Shown piece after piece: positions 33,611-45,149 of a DNA stretch of 64,000 nucleotides. Below the pieces are notes generated by a model. The model saw nothing but the letters and a program-made list of their open reading frames with translations. It had not been told where the DNA came from and did not search any database. How positions within the stretch are numbered: position 1 is the stretch's first letter; the number at the start of each line of letters is the position of its first letter. The DNA is from Acanthopleura granulata (lineage: Eukaryota > Mollusca > Polyplacophora > Chitonida > Chitonidae). The translations under genes were made by a program, and so were the position numbers. The stretch is from assembly GCA_016165875.1 (NCBI GenBank), contig JABBOT010000034.1, positions 2,850,799 to 2,914,798 on the forward strand, read 5' to 3'.

Positions 33611-34584
33611 TTAAATTAGCATCTTGGGATGTCAAGGACGTCATGGTCTAACGTCAAATGAAGAACATAGAGCAAATGTTAATTTTTCTGAAACCTTTTT
33701 TCCCTCGTCTTCTTGCTTCGAAATTAAAATACAGAACCTTGCAGTAAGAAAAATGTGTCGCTTCTACTTTCTACTGCATTTAGCTAAGAGTTCTTTTAAT
33801 ATTTACAGTTTGGTAGTTTTGGGGTAGTTACTGTAAATGTTAACAGGTCCTTGGCGAATGAGGGGGTTTCGGCTGCGGTTTACAGTTGGGGTGTTTGCTA
33901 GCTACGCAGCAAAGAACACATATTGTCAGGGAGGGGATATATATACTTAAGGGACATAATTACATACCCCTTGGTTTTCATTGTGGACTGCAATGAGCCT
34001 CGATCTCAATCATTTGGAGCTTCTCTGGGATATAAATGATACTCGAGTGCAAATATCGAGCATCAAATGACTGACAGGTGGTATGAGAAGGGTCCAAGTT
34101 GTCATCCAAGCACACGGTGGACATACACCCGACATTGACGTAAAACGCTTTACGACATACCGAATGACGTTTTCTTTGAGTAGTTTCAACCACTGCTTCA
34201 ACACTGCTCACTCTAGAACCATACTTGTAAAACCACTGTTTCATATCAAAACCAGTCTTTATAAAAATGCATGCGTGTTATCATTAAAAACTCCAATCAT
34301 TTTCGGTTCAACACGGTTCACATCCAATCATATTTTACACTCTTTTTTATAAAGGAGAACATTAATCGCATGTGTACAAAATCGCCACAGTGAAAACCAG
34401 AGAGGTGCTTAATTAATTTGATTACAGCATAGAGGAAAACCAGGTCAGTTTGATAGATGTAGCTGGGAAATAGCCATGTACACGTTAACAATTCCACAGA
34501 CGATAAAGGCAGTTAATTAGATATCGCTGGACTAAAATTACTCAAAGTGTTATGTTCAAACATCAGATACTGCTGATATCGGAT
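33611..34584. other. No gene recognised
   Basis: Sequence between a module C copy and module F copy 2. Two overlapping open frames on opposite strands (34010-34352) share the same DNA and have no motif. Confidence 0.4.
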
Positions 34585-35700
34585 AGCATTTCGTCTGTAC
34601 TTGGCACCTAGTCTCGGCAGGAAGTGTAACATCTATTCGCGCTGAGCACAGTTTGGTGGTTATATCCAGAAACACGACACAAACCAGAGCCATGGTGACA
34701 GGAAATACTCTCCCTGAGCTTCAACATCCATTTCTTCCGCGCTACATATAAAGATCAACTGGCTCTCCTTATAGAAATATTGGGTGTCCTATCGTGTCAA
34801 ATTTACACTTTTCACGGTCAAATATACCTGACTACTTTTAGGGGTAAAAGGAAAGAGAATTTGTTTTCATTGTTTTGCTTTTTTACTTTCTTGTCCCCAC
34901 GGGGAATATAGATCTGGATCGTAGGTGTAATTATTCTATTTAAAGGATTCATTGGGAACCTAGGGGCTGTCATCACTTTTATGGCATTCCGTTTGAAGTC
35001 ACACCCAGATGTTGACGTCGAGGAGCAAAGGCAGAGTTTTCTGATAAGTCATGACCAATTCAAAGGACAGAGATTGATGTCACGAGTTCTAGAGGAAAGA
35101 TCAGAATTATCGATGTAGCCTACAACTGGCGCCAAATTCCTTCAGAAATCGAAGATCAGGTAACAAAGTCTGAAGACAAAATGCGCAAAGATAAGGTCAA
35201 GTTGCAAAATCTGACGGTAGAAAAAAGTACAGAAGCAACCCCGGTAATATATATATCTGTCAGACGGAGACCTATGAAACACGCTTTTTAACAACATTCA
35301 CCAAAAGTTTTAAATTCTGTGCAGCAAGGAAATATCTGATGCACGACGCACATTTTACGTTTTCTTATCTTTTGTCATCACATTCTTAGCACAGATACAT
35401 CACGTCTTTCCTTAGGAGAGGCTAAAAATGAACGCTTATTTTGTATCTCTTCTAGGAACTACCTCTGTCGCTGATAAATGCTTTTCGCCACGGTGCCTGT
35501 ACTAGACTACTGGGAAACCGCAAACTGACTTGACTTGTTGCCTGATATCACTGGCACGAAATTTCTCCTATACAATGGCGGTTGGTTTTATAAGCCTAAT
35601 AAACAGGGATTCACAGGGTAATACTAGCGACATTTGCCAAAATATTGACCAAATTTCAGACTTGTGACGTACAAGCAGCCTGTATTATACAATATGCATT
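34585..35700 (+). pseudogene. Module F, copy 2
   Basis: Collinear with 24960-25995. The block at 34950-35120 reads GFIGNLGAVITFMAFRLKSH, then PDVDVEEQRQSFLISHDQFK before TAG, preceded by a weak acceptor (ttctatttaaag). The block near 35125-35225 gives SEIEDQVTKSEDKMRKDKVK, probably helical. The last candidate exon starts at 35456 after tctcttctag, but its frame is broken. The order is a hydrophobic segment followed by charged, coiled-coil-like sequence. The copy is inactive as written. Confidence 0.6.
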
Positions 35701-35849
35701 TAAATTCCACATTTTTTGTCTACGTCTCAGATATCACAGATTGTCGAAGCCGTTGTTGTACTCTAAGTTATGAGGACTATGAGACTGTGTGCGTTTCGTT
35801 TCCATATTTTTATAATGGGGTATCACTCACAGTACACCTTCACAATAAA

Positions 35850-36260
35850 TCTTGTTCATTCACGCATGCCGTTGTTACATGGGTTTAACTGTTTTAGTTT
35901 CCTTTTCGTTACATTCTTCAAGCTCAGAGGCATTCAGGCCCCAGACGTATTCATCCCGGGCGTCAGCGGATCTCGCCTGATGTATTACCTACTCTGAATA
36001 TCTAACCCACGGTGTTACACGTTCTGGCCTGACGGCACAATTGCGCAGACGAGCACAGCTGTAACCGAGAGAAGATACTTAGTTTATAATATTATGGCAC
36101 AGACGGGAAATGCCGGGCAGTCAAATAGCCACAGGGATAATTTTATAAATGGCTGGCTAATATTTCAGTATTTGTACAGCAGCTGTTCACTACTGTACTC
36201 CTGGCAATATGACACCATGTGATGGGAAATACTGCATAATAGGGGATAAAAATGAGGGGT
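35850..36260 (-). repeat. End of module B plus module C, copy 4
   Basis: acgcatgccgttgttacatg and the following ttcgttacattctt match the B-C junction at 38.95 kb. C then follows. The - strand keeps LLSVTAVLVCAIVPSGQN and then hits a stop; the RRWN block is degenerate. This is the start of the first nearly complete array unit. Confidence 0.6.
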
Positions 36261-36529
36261 ATACACTGGGTACAGCGTTCTCGTTTTGTATATCAAATTT
36301 GGGACTACGTTAAAAACATCCTATATATAGTGTTTCATAATACAAACTGAACAGAGAAAAAAATATTTCTTAGTCGTAATGTTGTCTTTATACAGTTTTA
36401 TAATGTATAGTTCCGCAATTATGTTTAACTCTGGGTAACATCTTTAGGTGTCTACAGTTTCTCGAGGGAAAAACAATACGTTCCCTAGGGAAATGTGTTC
36501 TCTTCGCTGAGGTGTTGGACACCTTTCGC

Positions 36530-37300
36530 TGTACATAGATTTCCTCTGTGAAATCACAAACAGAACCATGTCATTATCATACAGTAGGAGCAGCCCCTTT
36601 CAATTTTGGTACGAGCCCAGCGAGGCACTTGATATTTTTGTCTCATTGCTCAAGCGTATATTTAGATTCGGTGCCATTTTCATAATAACTACATGCTCAT
36701 CAAGAATTGTTTTTCCCGTAGATTGTCCCCGTCTATAGAAATGACCCGTCCGGGACGTGGTCATTTGTTACTCTCACCAGTTTAAATTGGCGCCTTCGAC
36801 TTTCCCTTGGCTAGCTGTTTAGTCCGGATCTGCCCACTGCTTGAGTACACATCGTCTGGCCTTGAAACAACAGTGTGCATACCTGTGGAGTAAGTGTTTG
36901 ATTATGTGATCCTGGGTGGGTATTGGCGTCCACTGTTTTGTCTCAAGGAATGCATTTTTTCCGGCCACATTTACGCACTCCTTGCGATAGGTTGGCCATA
37001 GACCGGAATTTTCTCACGCACTTTTACACACGTGTCAGGAGATGTCACGGTGAATGAAATGTAGGCTCAGAAAGGGAGAGTAACGTCATCCCCACAGAAA
37101 ACGATTAAAGTCAACCTACCTACTCCTGTAAGTGGATTTCCACACGACAAGTATATTACACACCACGGCTTACTCCATATGACACGGGTAAGACTGCACA
37201 GCTTATTCTACATGACACAGCATCGCTTACTCCACCAGACATTGATCGTGCTCCTACAGGACTTCTTACTCCGCGAGACAACCTTTAGTTGGTTATAACC
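36530..37300 (-). repeat. Module D, copy 2
   Basis: Contains acagaaccatgtcattatca, ctacatgctcatcaagaatt and gtccgggacgtggtcatttg. The - strand fragment is PRPGRVISIDGDNLREKQFL. A second part (37130-37290, rich in cttactcc phrases, ending ctccgcgagacaac) recurs at 43518-43612 in the D copy two units on. Confidence 0.65.
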
Positions 37301-37682
37301 GTCAGAAAGCGGAAAGTGCATGATTTAATAACTTTACAAGGAACCCGTCGTTCTGCTCAGAAGTTATTGTCAGAATAAACAGTCAACATTTTCGAAACCT
37401 TTTTGAACGGATGTATGAAAATTACTGTAGGGTATGGACTCTAACTGTAAAATTTACACTGATGATTCGTCAAACGAACCTCTTTTTGAGGACCTGTCTT
37501 CCACTGATGAAATTTCTGAAATACTGAGCTTTTAGGTCAACATGGATGTTTATGCACAGCTATGGGTTAGAGAGGTAAGTCATCTTGTAGCTTTCAGAGA
37601 TGTAATATGTTCAAGCTTACATAGGAAATGGTAATTCAGATTCCTCCTTGTTATTGCTATTTTATGAAGTCAATGTCTCAAT

Positions 37683-38500
37683 GAATATGACTGATGTACA
37701 ACCGGGACTGAAATACACCTATTGTGAATGGAAAACTGCAGATAAAGTGAAGTTTTATTCCTCGTTTAAACAGCATTGGCAACGTTGCACACGTTTCACA
37801 TAGTATAAAAAGGCGAAGTTAGCAAAATTAAGACGTAATGATGAAAGATGAGATATTACCCGAGGGTAAACATTATACTCAGTGTATGTCTTTCCTGAAA
37901 ATCCGGTGTTCATTTACCGCGTTGTGGACACCAATTCACTACTGAGAACATGCAAGCCTTCACAGTATAGGTTCTGTACCAGATTAGACGTAATGCGATG
38001 AAACAAATTATCGTCGAACGGATTCGAATCCTGGCTACTGGATCTGGGCTACATTCACCCGTGCAACGACAGCTGAGAACCTACTCTGAATGTGACACAC
38101 AGCAGGCGGATTTGAATGGCAAACGAAATTGGCACTTACTTTCCGCTAATCAAACTGTACAAAACACATGATTAACGTTCACGCCAAGATCCCATCGAGG
38201 AAGAGTTTAGTCTAGAATTCTGAGCAGCCGGTAAAGGGCAACGACGATCTTAATTTCTTCACTTTTAATTTAAAACGTTGAATAACAGCCGGGTTCAAAT
38301 TAAGCTTATACGCATTTCACACGTTCGACTGTTGTTTTGTTGCAAATGAATTAAAATTTCAGTTTTATTTTTAATTAACGAAACCGTTTAAAATACAGTG
38401 TGCATTATGAGAGATATAGCACTTTTGCATAAACTCAGATCATTTGCACTGCAGGACAACGCTCAAAATTTTTAACGTAGAAAAATCATACACTGGTAGT
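37683..38500 (-). repeat. Module E/A, copy 1
   Basis: Aligned with 43996-44830 and 56228-56830 through tgaatatgactgatgtacaa, actactgagaacatgcaag, agcagccggtaaagggcaac and catttcacacgttcgactg. A tRNA-like box is present on the - strand (ggattcgaatcc at 38020-38031). It also includes the A segment (tttgcataaactcagatcat) found at 41.1 kb. Confidence 0.65.
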
Positions 38501-38639
38501 CGATAAATCACACAAGAACTTTTCTTCTCTGAACAGGTGATCATCATGTCAACACCGCGTGAAATTTGCCCATTTGGTCCGCATGGTTTTGACAGTCTTC
38601 TACTCAAATATTTATTGCTGGTTTATGCGAAACTAAAAT

Positions 38640-38970
38640 AAATCGTGTCCATGCCTTCAAGAGAAGGACGGTGTATACACTGTATGTATGAGGGAGATGC
38701 TCAAGGGACCATCAGTCTTTTGTATCATCAACCAGAGCTAGATGTCTAGTAACCGAAAAAGAGTCTTAATATATTTCAAAACATGCCAAGCATCCACAAC
38801 ACAATTCCCGAAGGCAAGAAAGAGCAATGGGATAGCAGGGGCAGTTCACAGAATGACACAGTTATTTCGGTAATTTCTCTACGGGGAACTATCAACTCAA
38901 CACAACTGCTGCCTTCACTTGGGCCAAACAGTAAAACTTGTCCGTCCAAGCATGCCCTTGTTACATAGGT
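38640..38970 (-). repeat. Module B, copy 3
   Basis: Shares gggaccatcagtcttttgta, acatgccaagcatccaca and the junction sequence gcatgcccttgttacatagg with other units. The - strand frame is broken by stops. Confidence 0.55.
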
Positions 38971-39024
38971 TGAACTATTTTATTTTCCGTTTCGTTTCAT
39001 TACACACCCCTTGGTAGCACTCCG

Positions 39025-39440
39025 ACGGCAGTCATATTCATGCCGGCTGTCTGCGGATCAAGCCTGATGTATGGACTGTTGCGAACATTCCACCGACTTT
39101 GTGGCACGGACTGGCCTGAACCCGGTACAATTGGACAAACATGCACAGCTGCCAGCGACAAGAAGACACTTAATCACCATTATAGAGCCGGAAAAATATC
39201 GGGCAATCAAAAAGCCACAAGGGTAAATTTATAAATGGCTGACCAATATTTCGATGATTATACAACAGCGGTTCGCTACTGGACAAATTGGGAGCAAATG
39301 GGACGGTGTTATGAGATGGAGTGAATGTTGGATTACAAAAGAGGGGGATATTATTGTGTTCAGGGTTCTCGTTTGTGTATCACATCTGGGAATAACGGAT
39401 GGTTATATTTCTACGTTAGAAACATTCCACATAACGTATG
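39025..39440 (-). repeat. Module C, copy 5
   Basis: The recurring - strand frame is well kept: LSLAAVHVCPIVPGSGQS, then VPQSRWN, then VRNSPYIRLDPQTAGMN, continuing MTAVGVL without a stop at the usual site. Upstream of the hydrophobic segment the frame is lost, as in copies 2 and 7. Confidence 0.7.
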
Positions 39441-39544
39441 TATTTAATATTACCAACTAAACATAGAACAAATGTTGTTCTGGCATAATGTTATCATTAT
39501 AAAGTTCTATAATATATACAATCTATAATATTTCATTATACGCT

Positions 39545-40070
39545 GTTCCGAGAGTCCTAAACAGAACCATGCCATTATCATGCAGTGGAAGGAGACTTCA
39601 ATACCATTAATCCTTCACAAGCGCAGAGGGATACTTGATATTTTGGACTCACTGTGCTGCCGTATACTTAGCTTCGGGATCATTTTCGTGATAACTACAT
39701 GCTAATCAAGTATTGCGTCGTCTGTAGATTGTCCCTGACTATGGAAATGTCCTATTCGGGACGTGATCATGTTTTACTATTTCCAGCTGGAATAGGTGTC
39801 TTCATCACTCTTCTTCATCATACCTGTCCTGGGCTTGACTGCATATATTTATATCCACATCGCCTGACGACGAAACAGCAAGTCTGGACAGGTATGGAGA
39901 AAGTGTTGGTGAGATTCTGGGTGAATACTGCAGAACACATTTTTGTTAACGTTTTAAGAAATACGTTTTTTCAGCCACGATTTCATTTTTTTCAGCATGG
40001 GTGTTTAATTGACTGAAACTTTCTCACACTATACACATTATAAGGGCACCTTCCAAGTCAGTAACGAATG
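39545..40070 (-). repeat. Module D, copy 3
   Basis: Contains cagaaccatgccattatcat, ctacatgctaatcaagtatt, attcgggacgtgatcatgtt and a long open + strand frame that is probably incidental. The - strand gives PIPAGNSK, a stop, then DISIVRDNLQTTQYLISM, matching the other D copies. Confidence 0.65.
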
Positions 40071-40744
40071 GACCTTGAGGGCGTCGGTGATGTTTTACGA
40101 TCTCAAAGAAACAACCGCCATGTGTTCATCTGTTTAGACTAATGGTCTTGACAAATGAAGATTTCGGAGTGAAAGCGCATTCCAAAACACGAAAAACGCA
40201 ACGTCACCCACCAACAATATGGGAAGAGCCATGATTTGAGGTGCCACCCAGTGCTGTCACCTTGCATATGGTGCGGATAGCGTGATTAGCTGACTGATTT
40301 GAAAGTTTTTTCTTATTTAGTTACAATTTTACGTCACTGGTATCAAAAACCGGAAATGTTCCTATTTAACTGATGTACGTCGTTCAACACTCTGTAGTGT
40401 CTAAATATTGATTAGATTTTTATGTCAGGTTCCACTGGACGCCCTAATTTTTAAACATAGAAGTCAAATTCTGTGTAATGTGTCTCCTAGATAACTCCCG
40501 TACCAGCGTACAATCTGGTCCAACCTTTGTCCAGGAATTATGATGTTACCTCGCCAACCGGTAAGGTAAATGCGTTTGGGCCGGTAATAATCACGTAGAC
40601 TTTCCTCCCGAAGAAGGCATTTCCATAGATGCCGACAATATATTGGCAAGATAACTGATAAAAGTATGTAGATATGACGAAAATAATCCTGAACTCAATA
40701 TACGAATGCACAACTGTTCCAAAATGTCTGGAATGTCACAATGT

Positions 40745-41000
40745 AGAGTATGAAAGTGAGAGTCAATATCAAGCAGACAAAAAGCCTAACGGATAAGTTT
40801 AGAAATGGCTGGCCAATATGTCAATAATTATACAACAGCGACTCGTTATTGGACAAGTTGGGAGCAAATGGGACGGTGTTATGGGACATTCTGCATCATG
40901 GGGGATAACAAATGAGATGGGATAATTTAGGTGCCGGGTTCTCGTGTGTTCATCAAATCTGGGACAGACGGGTGTTCATCACTCTACGGTGAAAACATCC
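40745..41000 (-). repeat. Module C, partial copy 6
   Basis: Only the part distal to the hydrophobic segment is present: agaaatggctggccaatatg, acaacagcgactcgttattg, gagcaaatgggacggtgtta. These match 39.23-39.33 kb almost word for word, so the two C copies are closely related. Confidence 0.65.
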
Positions 41001-41017
41001 GAAATATGTAATTTTTT

Positions 41018-41290
41018 TGTTACACATTTCACACTTTCGATTGTTGTTCTTCTGAAACTGAATAACGACCACCTTTAAATACAATTTGCTCTGTTTGCGA
41101 TATTGCAGTTTTGCATAAACTCACATCATTTGAACTCCAGAGCAAATTTCAAAATTTTCAAAGAAAAATTAATAAACTGCTAGTCGATAAATCACAGAAG
41201 AGTTTCTTTTTCTCCGAATGGGCGAACGACATTTCCTCGTTTAAACCGAATGGTTTTGCCATATTCTCCTGCAAGATTTGTTTTTGGTTT
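41018..41290 (-). repeat. Module A without E
   Basis: catttcacactttcgattgt, gcgatattgcagttttgca and agtcgataaatcacagaaga match 38.3-38.6 kb and 44.6-44.8 kb. The - strand frame CRSPIRRKRNS recurs at 43.0 kb. Confidence 0.6.
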
Positions 41291-41505
41291 ATGCGAAACT
41301 AAAGTAAAATGTCTTCATGTGGTCGGAACGACCAAGGTAGGTATGAATGGGACATATGTTCCGGTGAAGAAGGATCTTTTGTATTATCCATCAGGGGCAA
41401 ACGTCTGGTGACAGCCTTACATCGCACAAGAGTCTCTCTATATAACAAAACGACATGCCAAGCATCTACAATACAATTATCTTCTGCGGACCTGTAGTTT
41501 GATTT
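41291..41505 (-). repeat. Module B, short copy
   Basis: Part of an uninterrupted - strand frame: VDAWHVVLLYRETLVRCKAV, TRRLPLMDNTKDPS, EHMSHSYLPWSF. It aligns with stop-containing versions of the same string at 17.9-18.1 kb (ETVVLYKAVTRRLSL). This is the cleanest B fragment. Confidence 0.5.
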
Positions 41506-41520
41506 ATATGTTAGATTGGT

Positions 41521-41620
41521 GTTGACCACCCAATTCATGAATATTTCACTTATACTACGACGGCCAGCATTATGGAGGGTGGAAACCGGGCAGAGCCCGG
41601 GGAAACCCACGACCATTGAA
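41521..41620 (-). mobile_element. SINE 3' half
   Basis: gaatatttcacttatactac, ggccagcattatgg and aaaccgggcagagcccgggg of the main SINE family. The tRNA-like head and the TTTA tail are missing. Confidence 0.75.
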
Positions 41621-41764
41621 TGCCTAAATGACATGGAATGTCTAAGTCTCACAAGTCCGCGACGGATTGTTGGAGTTGTAATGTGAGTTATTAAATGAGA
41701 AATGTGCGTCAAATTTCATTGAAACAAGACCCGTGTCAATCCCATACGGTCTGTTTCGGTATAG

Positions 41765-42260
41765 CTAAAATGGCGCATAATTAGCAGTAGAGTTTCATAT
41801 TCTTTAGGAATTGCACTTTCCGCTGATATTATCTAGATGTCTGGTACTCGGTTATTAATGACCTGTGCCGACTGATATTGACATGCAGAGCACCCGGACT
41901 GTAAGCACTTCAAGTGAAATCTTTCGTGAACCAATCTTTGTTTGTATATTCATGTCCTCGGAACAAGCAAGGTGGATATGTATGCGGCAGATGTTCTAGT
42001 AACCATCAGTCTTTTGTATCGAGCCAGAATCAGAACCAGACGTCTAGTGACCCCCTTGTACAGCACAAGAATTTCGCTTTAATACCAAGACATGACATTC
42101 CTCCACACAACAATTACCAAAAACAAGAACAATTAATTAACACGACGAGTTCAGAAAATGACATTGTCTATTACGCTACCCCCATATGGTGAATTACCAA
42201 CGCAACACAATTGCTGCCACCATTTATGCGAAACAATAAATCTTCTCGATCCATCCAATT
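41765..42260 (-). repeat. Module B, copy 4
   Basis: Starts aatggcgcataattagcagt (as at 32.70 kb). The - strand gives FIVSHKWWQQLCCVGNSPYG, LVLYKGVTRRLVLILARYKR and LMVTRTSAAYISTLLVPRT in one frame with three or four stops. This is the longest alignment to the other B copies and the best view of the ancestral frame. Confidence 0.6.
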
Positions 42261-42294
42261 TTGTCGATCAACCCATTGCTCAATCTTGTGTTGG

Positions 42295-42700
42295 CATCCC
42301 TATTCATGCCGAGAGTCAGCGGGTTTAGCCGATGTAGCGACTGTTCTGAGTATTCCACCGACGGTGTGGCACCGACTGGCCTGACCCCGGCACTACTGGG
42401 CAGACGAGCACAGCTGCCAGTACAAGAAGATAACTAATTATTATGGTGGAGATGGGAAATGCTGTGCAGTCAAAAGCCACACGGATAATTTTAGAAATGG
42501 CTGGCCAGTGTTGCAATAATTATACAACAGTACTGCGTTTTTGGACAACTTGCGACCAAATACCACCGTATGATGGTACGAAGAGCCTAATAGTGGCTAA
42601 CAAATGAAGATGGGGACATGCTTGGTACAGGATTCTCGTTTGTGCACTGATCAGGGACAGGTGGTCATCTTTCCACGTTAAAAACATCCCACAAAATATA
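42295..42700 (-). repeat. Module C, copy 7
   Basis: An open - strand frame covers both halves in this copy: HWPAISKIIRVAFDC, then ISYLLVLAAVLVCPVVPGSG, QSVPHRRWN, TQNSRYIG, stop. The hydrophobic segment is about 22 residues long and followed by basic residues. Confidence 0.7.
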
Positions 42701-42904
42701 TGTGTTTAATATTACCAACCGAATATAGAACCAATGTTGCACTGGCAGAGTATTTTCTTTATAAATTTCTGTAATACATAGCTCCGTGAGGATGTTTCCC
42801 ACTGAATGAAATTTTCCTGTTTCAATGCCATTTTGCCAAACAGTCTACGGATTCCCATGAAAAACAATGAATTCTTTACGCTCAGATATTGGGCACTGTT
42901 GGCC

Positions 42905-43615
42905 ATACACTTCTGTTGTAAAGTCACAAACAGAACTATGTCCCTATCTATTTAAATGTCCTCTTCGGGACGCGGCCATATAGGAGTATCACTCGTTGAA
43001 AATGACACCTGCTAGTCGATACATCACAAAAGAGTTTCGTTTTCGCCGAATGGGTGAACGACATGTCCATATTGCGCGGAACACTCTCCTCCACCATCCG
43101 TTGAGGCTATGTCTGTTCTCGGCTTGACTGCATATATTTGAATCCACATCATCTGACGAGGAAAGCCAGTCTGTATAAGTATGGATCAGATGCAGTTGTG
43201 ATTCTGCCGTCCACAATTTTGACAGCGTTTTAGAAAATGCACTGTTTCGTCCACACTTTCACACACGTCGTGAAGGATGCATCGTCGACTGCAATCATCT
43301 CACGCAGTTTTACACACGCCAAAGTAGGCATGCCATTTAAATCATTGACGAATAGCAATTAACGTCGGCAGTAGCAATATACTGACCAAATAACAAGTGA
43401 TGCCGCTAAATATGTGCATGATTGATATCACCAGAATATTCACGAGCTAATTATAAGAAAGCACAATTGAACCAGAATGCCCATAGTTTGCCAATGTACA
43501 TTGTGAAAGCAAGAGTTACGTGGATTTCCACACGACGTGGGTAACAGCACCGCTTACTCCACCAGACTATTCTCGTACAGAACTTCTTGCTCCGCGAGAC
43601 AACCATAAGTAGGTT
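42905..43615 (-). repeat. Module D, copy 4
   Basis: The front part is shortened (tcacaaacagaactatgtcc then cttcgggacgcggccatata). Into it runs a fragment of module A (- strand CRSPIRRKRNSFVMYRLAGV, 43.07-43.01 kb). It then continues with the D distal part and the ctccgcgagacaacc end. The A-in-D fusion suggests unequal exchange between units. Confidence 0.6.
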
Positions 43616-43668
43616 GTTGGTTAGCGCGCTAGCTCGGCGTAACGACCCAGAAGCCTCTCATAACCGTG
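43610..43668 (+). mobile_element. SINE head fragment
   Basis: gttggttagcgcgctagctc and gacccagaagcctctcataa of the tRNA-like head, cut off just before the tandem duplication. Confidence 0.7.
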
Positions 43669-43683
43669 GAATGGACACTTTTG

Positions 43684-43897
43684 CGCCGTCATATGAGAGA
43701 GTCAAGTCCATTGGAGAGAAACATGAACGAGTAATATTCACTGATGTCGGGGTTTTGTCGGGGTTCACTGAAATCCGGCCTCTTCTCAATCGCCGTCATA
43801 TGAGAGAGTCAAGTCCATCGGAGAGAAACATGAACGAGTAATATTCACTGATGTCGGGGTTTTGTCGGGGTTCACTGAAATCCGGCCTCTTCTCAAT
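43684..43897. repeat. 107-bp tandem duplication, two units
   Basis: 43684-43790 and 43791-43897 differ at a single base (ccattggag versus ccatcggag). Each starts cgccgtcatatgagagagtc and ends ggcctcttctcaat. The right unit runs into repeat H. The near identity shows a very recent event compared with everything around it. Confidence 0.9.
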
Positions 43898-43985
43898 TTA
43901 CCTCAGAGCTTATTCTAACTGTTTATGTAAGTATATAGGAAGTAACAACTTGCCTGTCCCCTAGCACCATGGCTAAAGCCTAATT
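43870..43985 (-). repeat. Dispersed repeat H, copy 6 (inverted)
   Basis: ctgaaatccggcctcttctc, atttacctcagagcttattc, gtttatgtaagtatatagg and cctgtcccctagcaccatgg match the inverted H copy at 11.6 kb. Its first 30 bases are part of the 107-bp duplication. Confidence 0.65.
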
Positions 43986-43995
43986 AGGTCAAAAA

Positions 43996-44830
43996 GATAA
44001 GACTGACGTACAAATGGGACTCAAAAAGATCCACTATCAATGAAGAGTTGAAGTTAAAATGGTGTTTGTTCCCCATTTAAACAAAATTGGCAACATTTCC
44101 CACGGATGTCAGAGTAAACGACGAAGTTGGCAAAATGAGCCGATATTGTGAAAGATCAGAAAGTAGCTGAGGATGTGATAGGTAGGATATATGTCCTTCC
44201 TGACACTCAAGCGTACGTTTACTGCGTTTTGCATACCAATTTACTACTGAAAACACGCAAGCTTTCACAATATGCTCTATTTGAAAAACTGTTTAGGCGT
44301 ATCGCAATGAAAAACACTACCATCGTATGAATTCGAACCCGTGCCACGGAAACTTTATCCTGTTGAAATCTGTGTTGTGCTAGCACGCCTGAAAACCGAC
44401 TCTGAGCTTTGACACACAGCACACGGATTTGAATGGCAGCCGGGATTGCCAATTACAACCTAATTAAGCTTTAAAAAAATTCTTGGCAAGCACAAGATTA
44501 ACGTTCACACCAAAGTCCCATCGAGAAAGAGTTTAACATTTAGTTCTGGGCAGCTGGTAAAGGTTAACGACGATCTTAACTACTTTTAATTTAAAACGTG
44601 GAAAAGAAAGTCAGAATCGAACTAGCCTTATACGCATTTCACACTTTCGAACGTTGTCCTTTTACAATTGAATCAAATTTTAAACTTTATGTTTTGTTTT
44701 CAATTAACAACGCTCTTTGAATACAGTGTTCTCTGTGAGCGACATTGCTGCTTTGAATACACCTAGATCATCTGCACTTCGGCAAAAATTTCAAAATAAA
44801 TCACAGAAGAGCTCTTTGTCGATGAACGGG
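43996..44830 (-). repeat. Module E/A, copy 2
   Basis: agactgacgtacaaatggga, ctactgaaaacacgcaagc, tgtgctagcacgcctgaaaa, cagctggtaaaggttaacga and catttcacactttcgaacg in the same order as copy 1. On the - strand at about 44410-44320, aggcgtgctagcac is followed about 45 bases later by cgggttcgaattc, a tRNA-like A/B pair with a long variable arm. Confidence 0.65.
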
Positions 44831-45149
44831 TGGACGACTTCACCGCATTGTATGGAATCTTCTCTTTTTAGCCCGCATGAATCTAACAGTATCCAGCGGA
44901 AAAATTTGTTGTTGCGTTGCGTGAAACTAAAACATTAAACCATTTATAAAATTGTCATGAATGGAAAAAAGCAGAGGTATATAAGTGAAATGTGAATTAC
45001 CGTGGCAACCACAGCAGTAGAAATCTTTGGTTAAATGGAAATGAAACTCTCGGATCAGTTACATGTATTCTGAGAATGAAGACCATAGCCTATATAGTCC
45101 CTAGAAGAAAAATTGCAATTTTTTTTAATTTATTTACTATGTCTTTTTC

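Noticed and set aside
37141..37290. Repeated cttactcc/gacac phrases that looked like a spaced-repeat (CRISPR-like) array.
   Set aside because: Units are irregular in length and sequence, the region is part of module D, and the genome is eukaryotic.
39699..40016. 105-codon + strand open frame.
   Set aside because: It lies in module D, whose recurring peptide is on the other strand, and it is not preserved in the other D copies.
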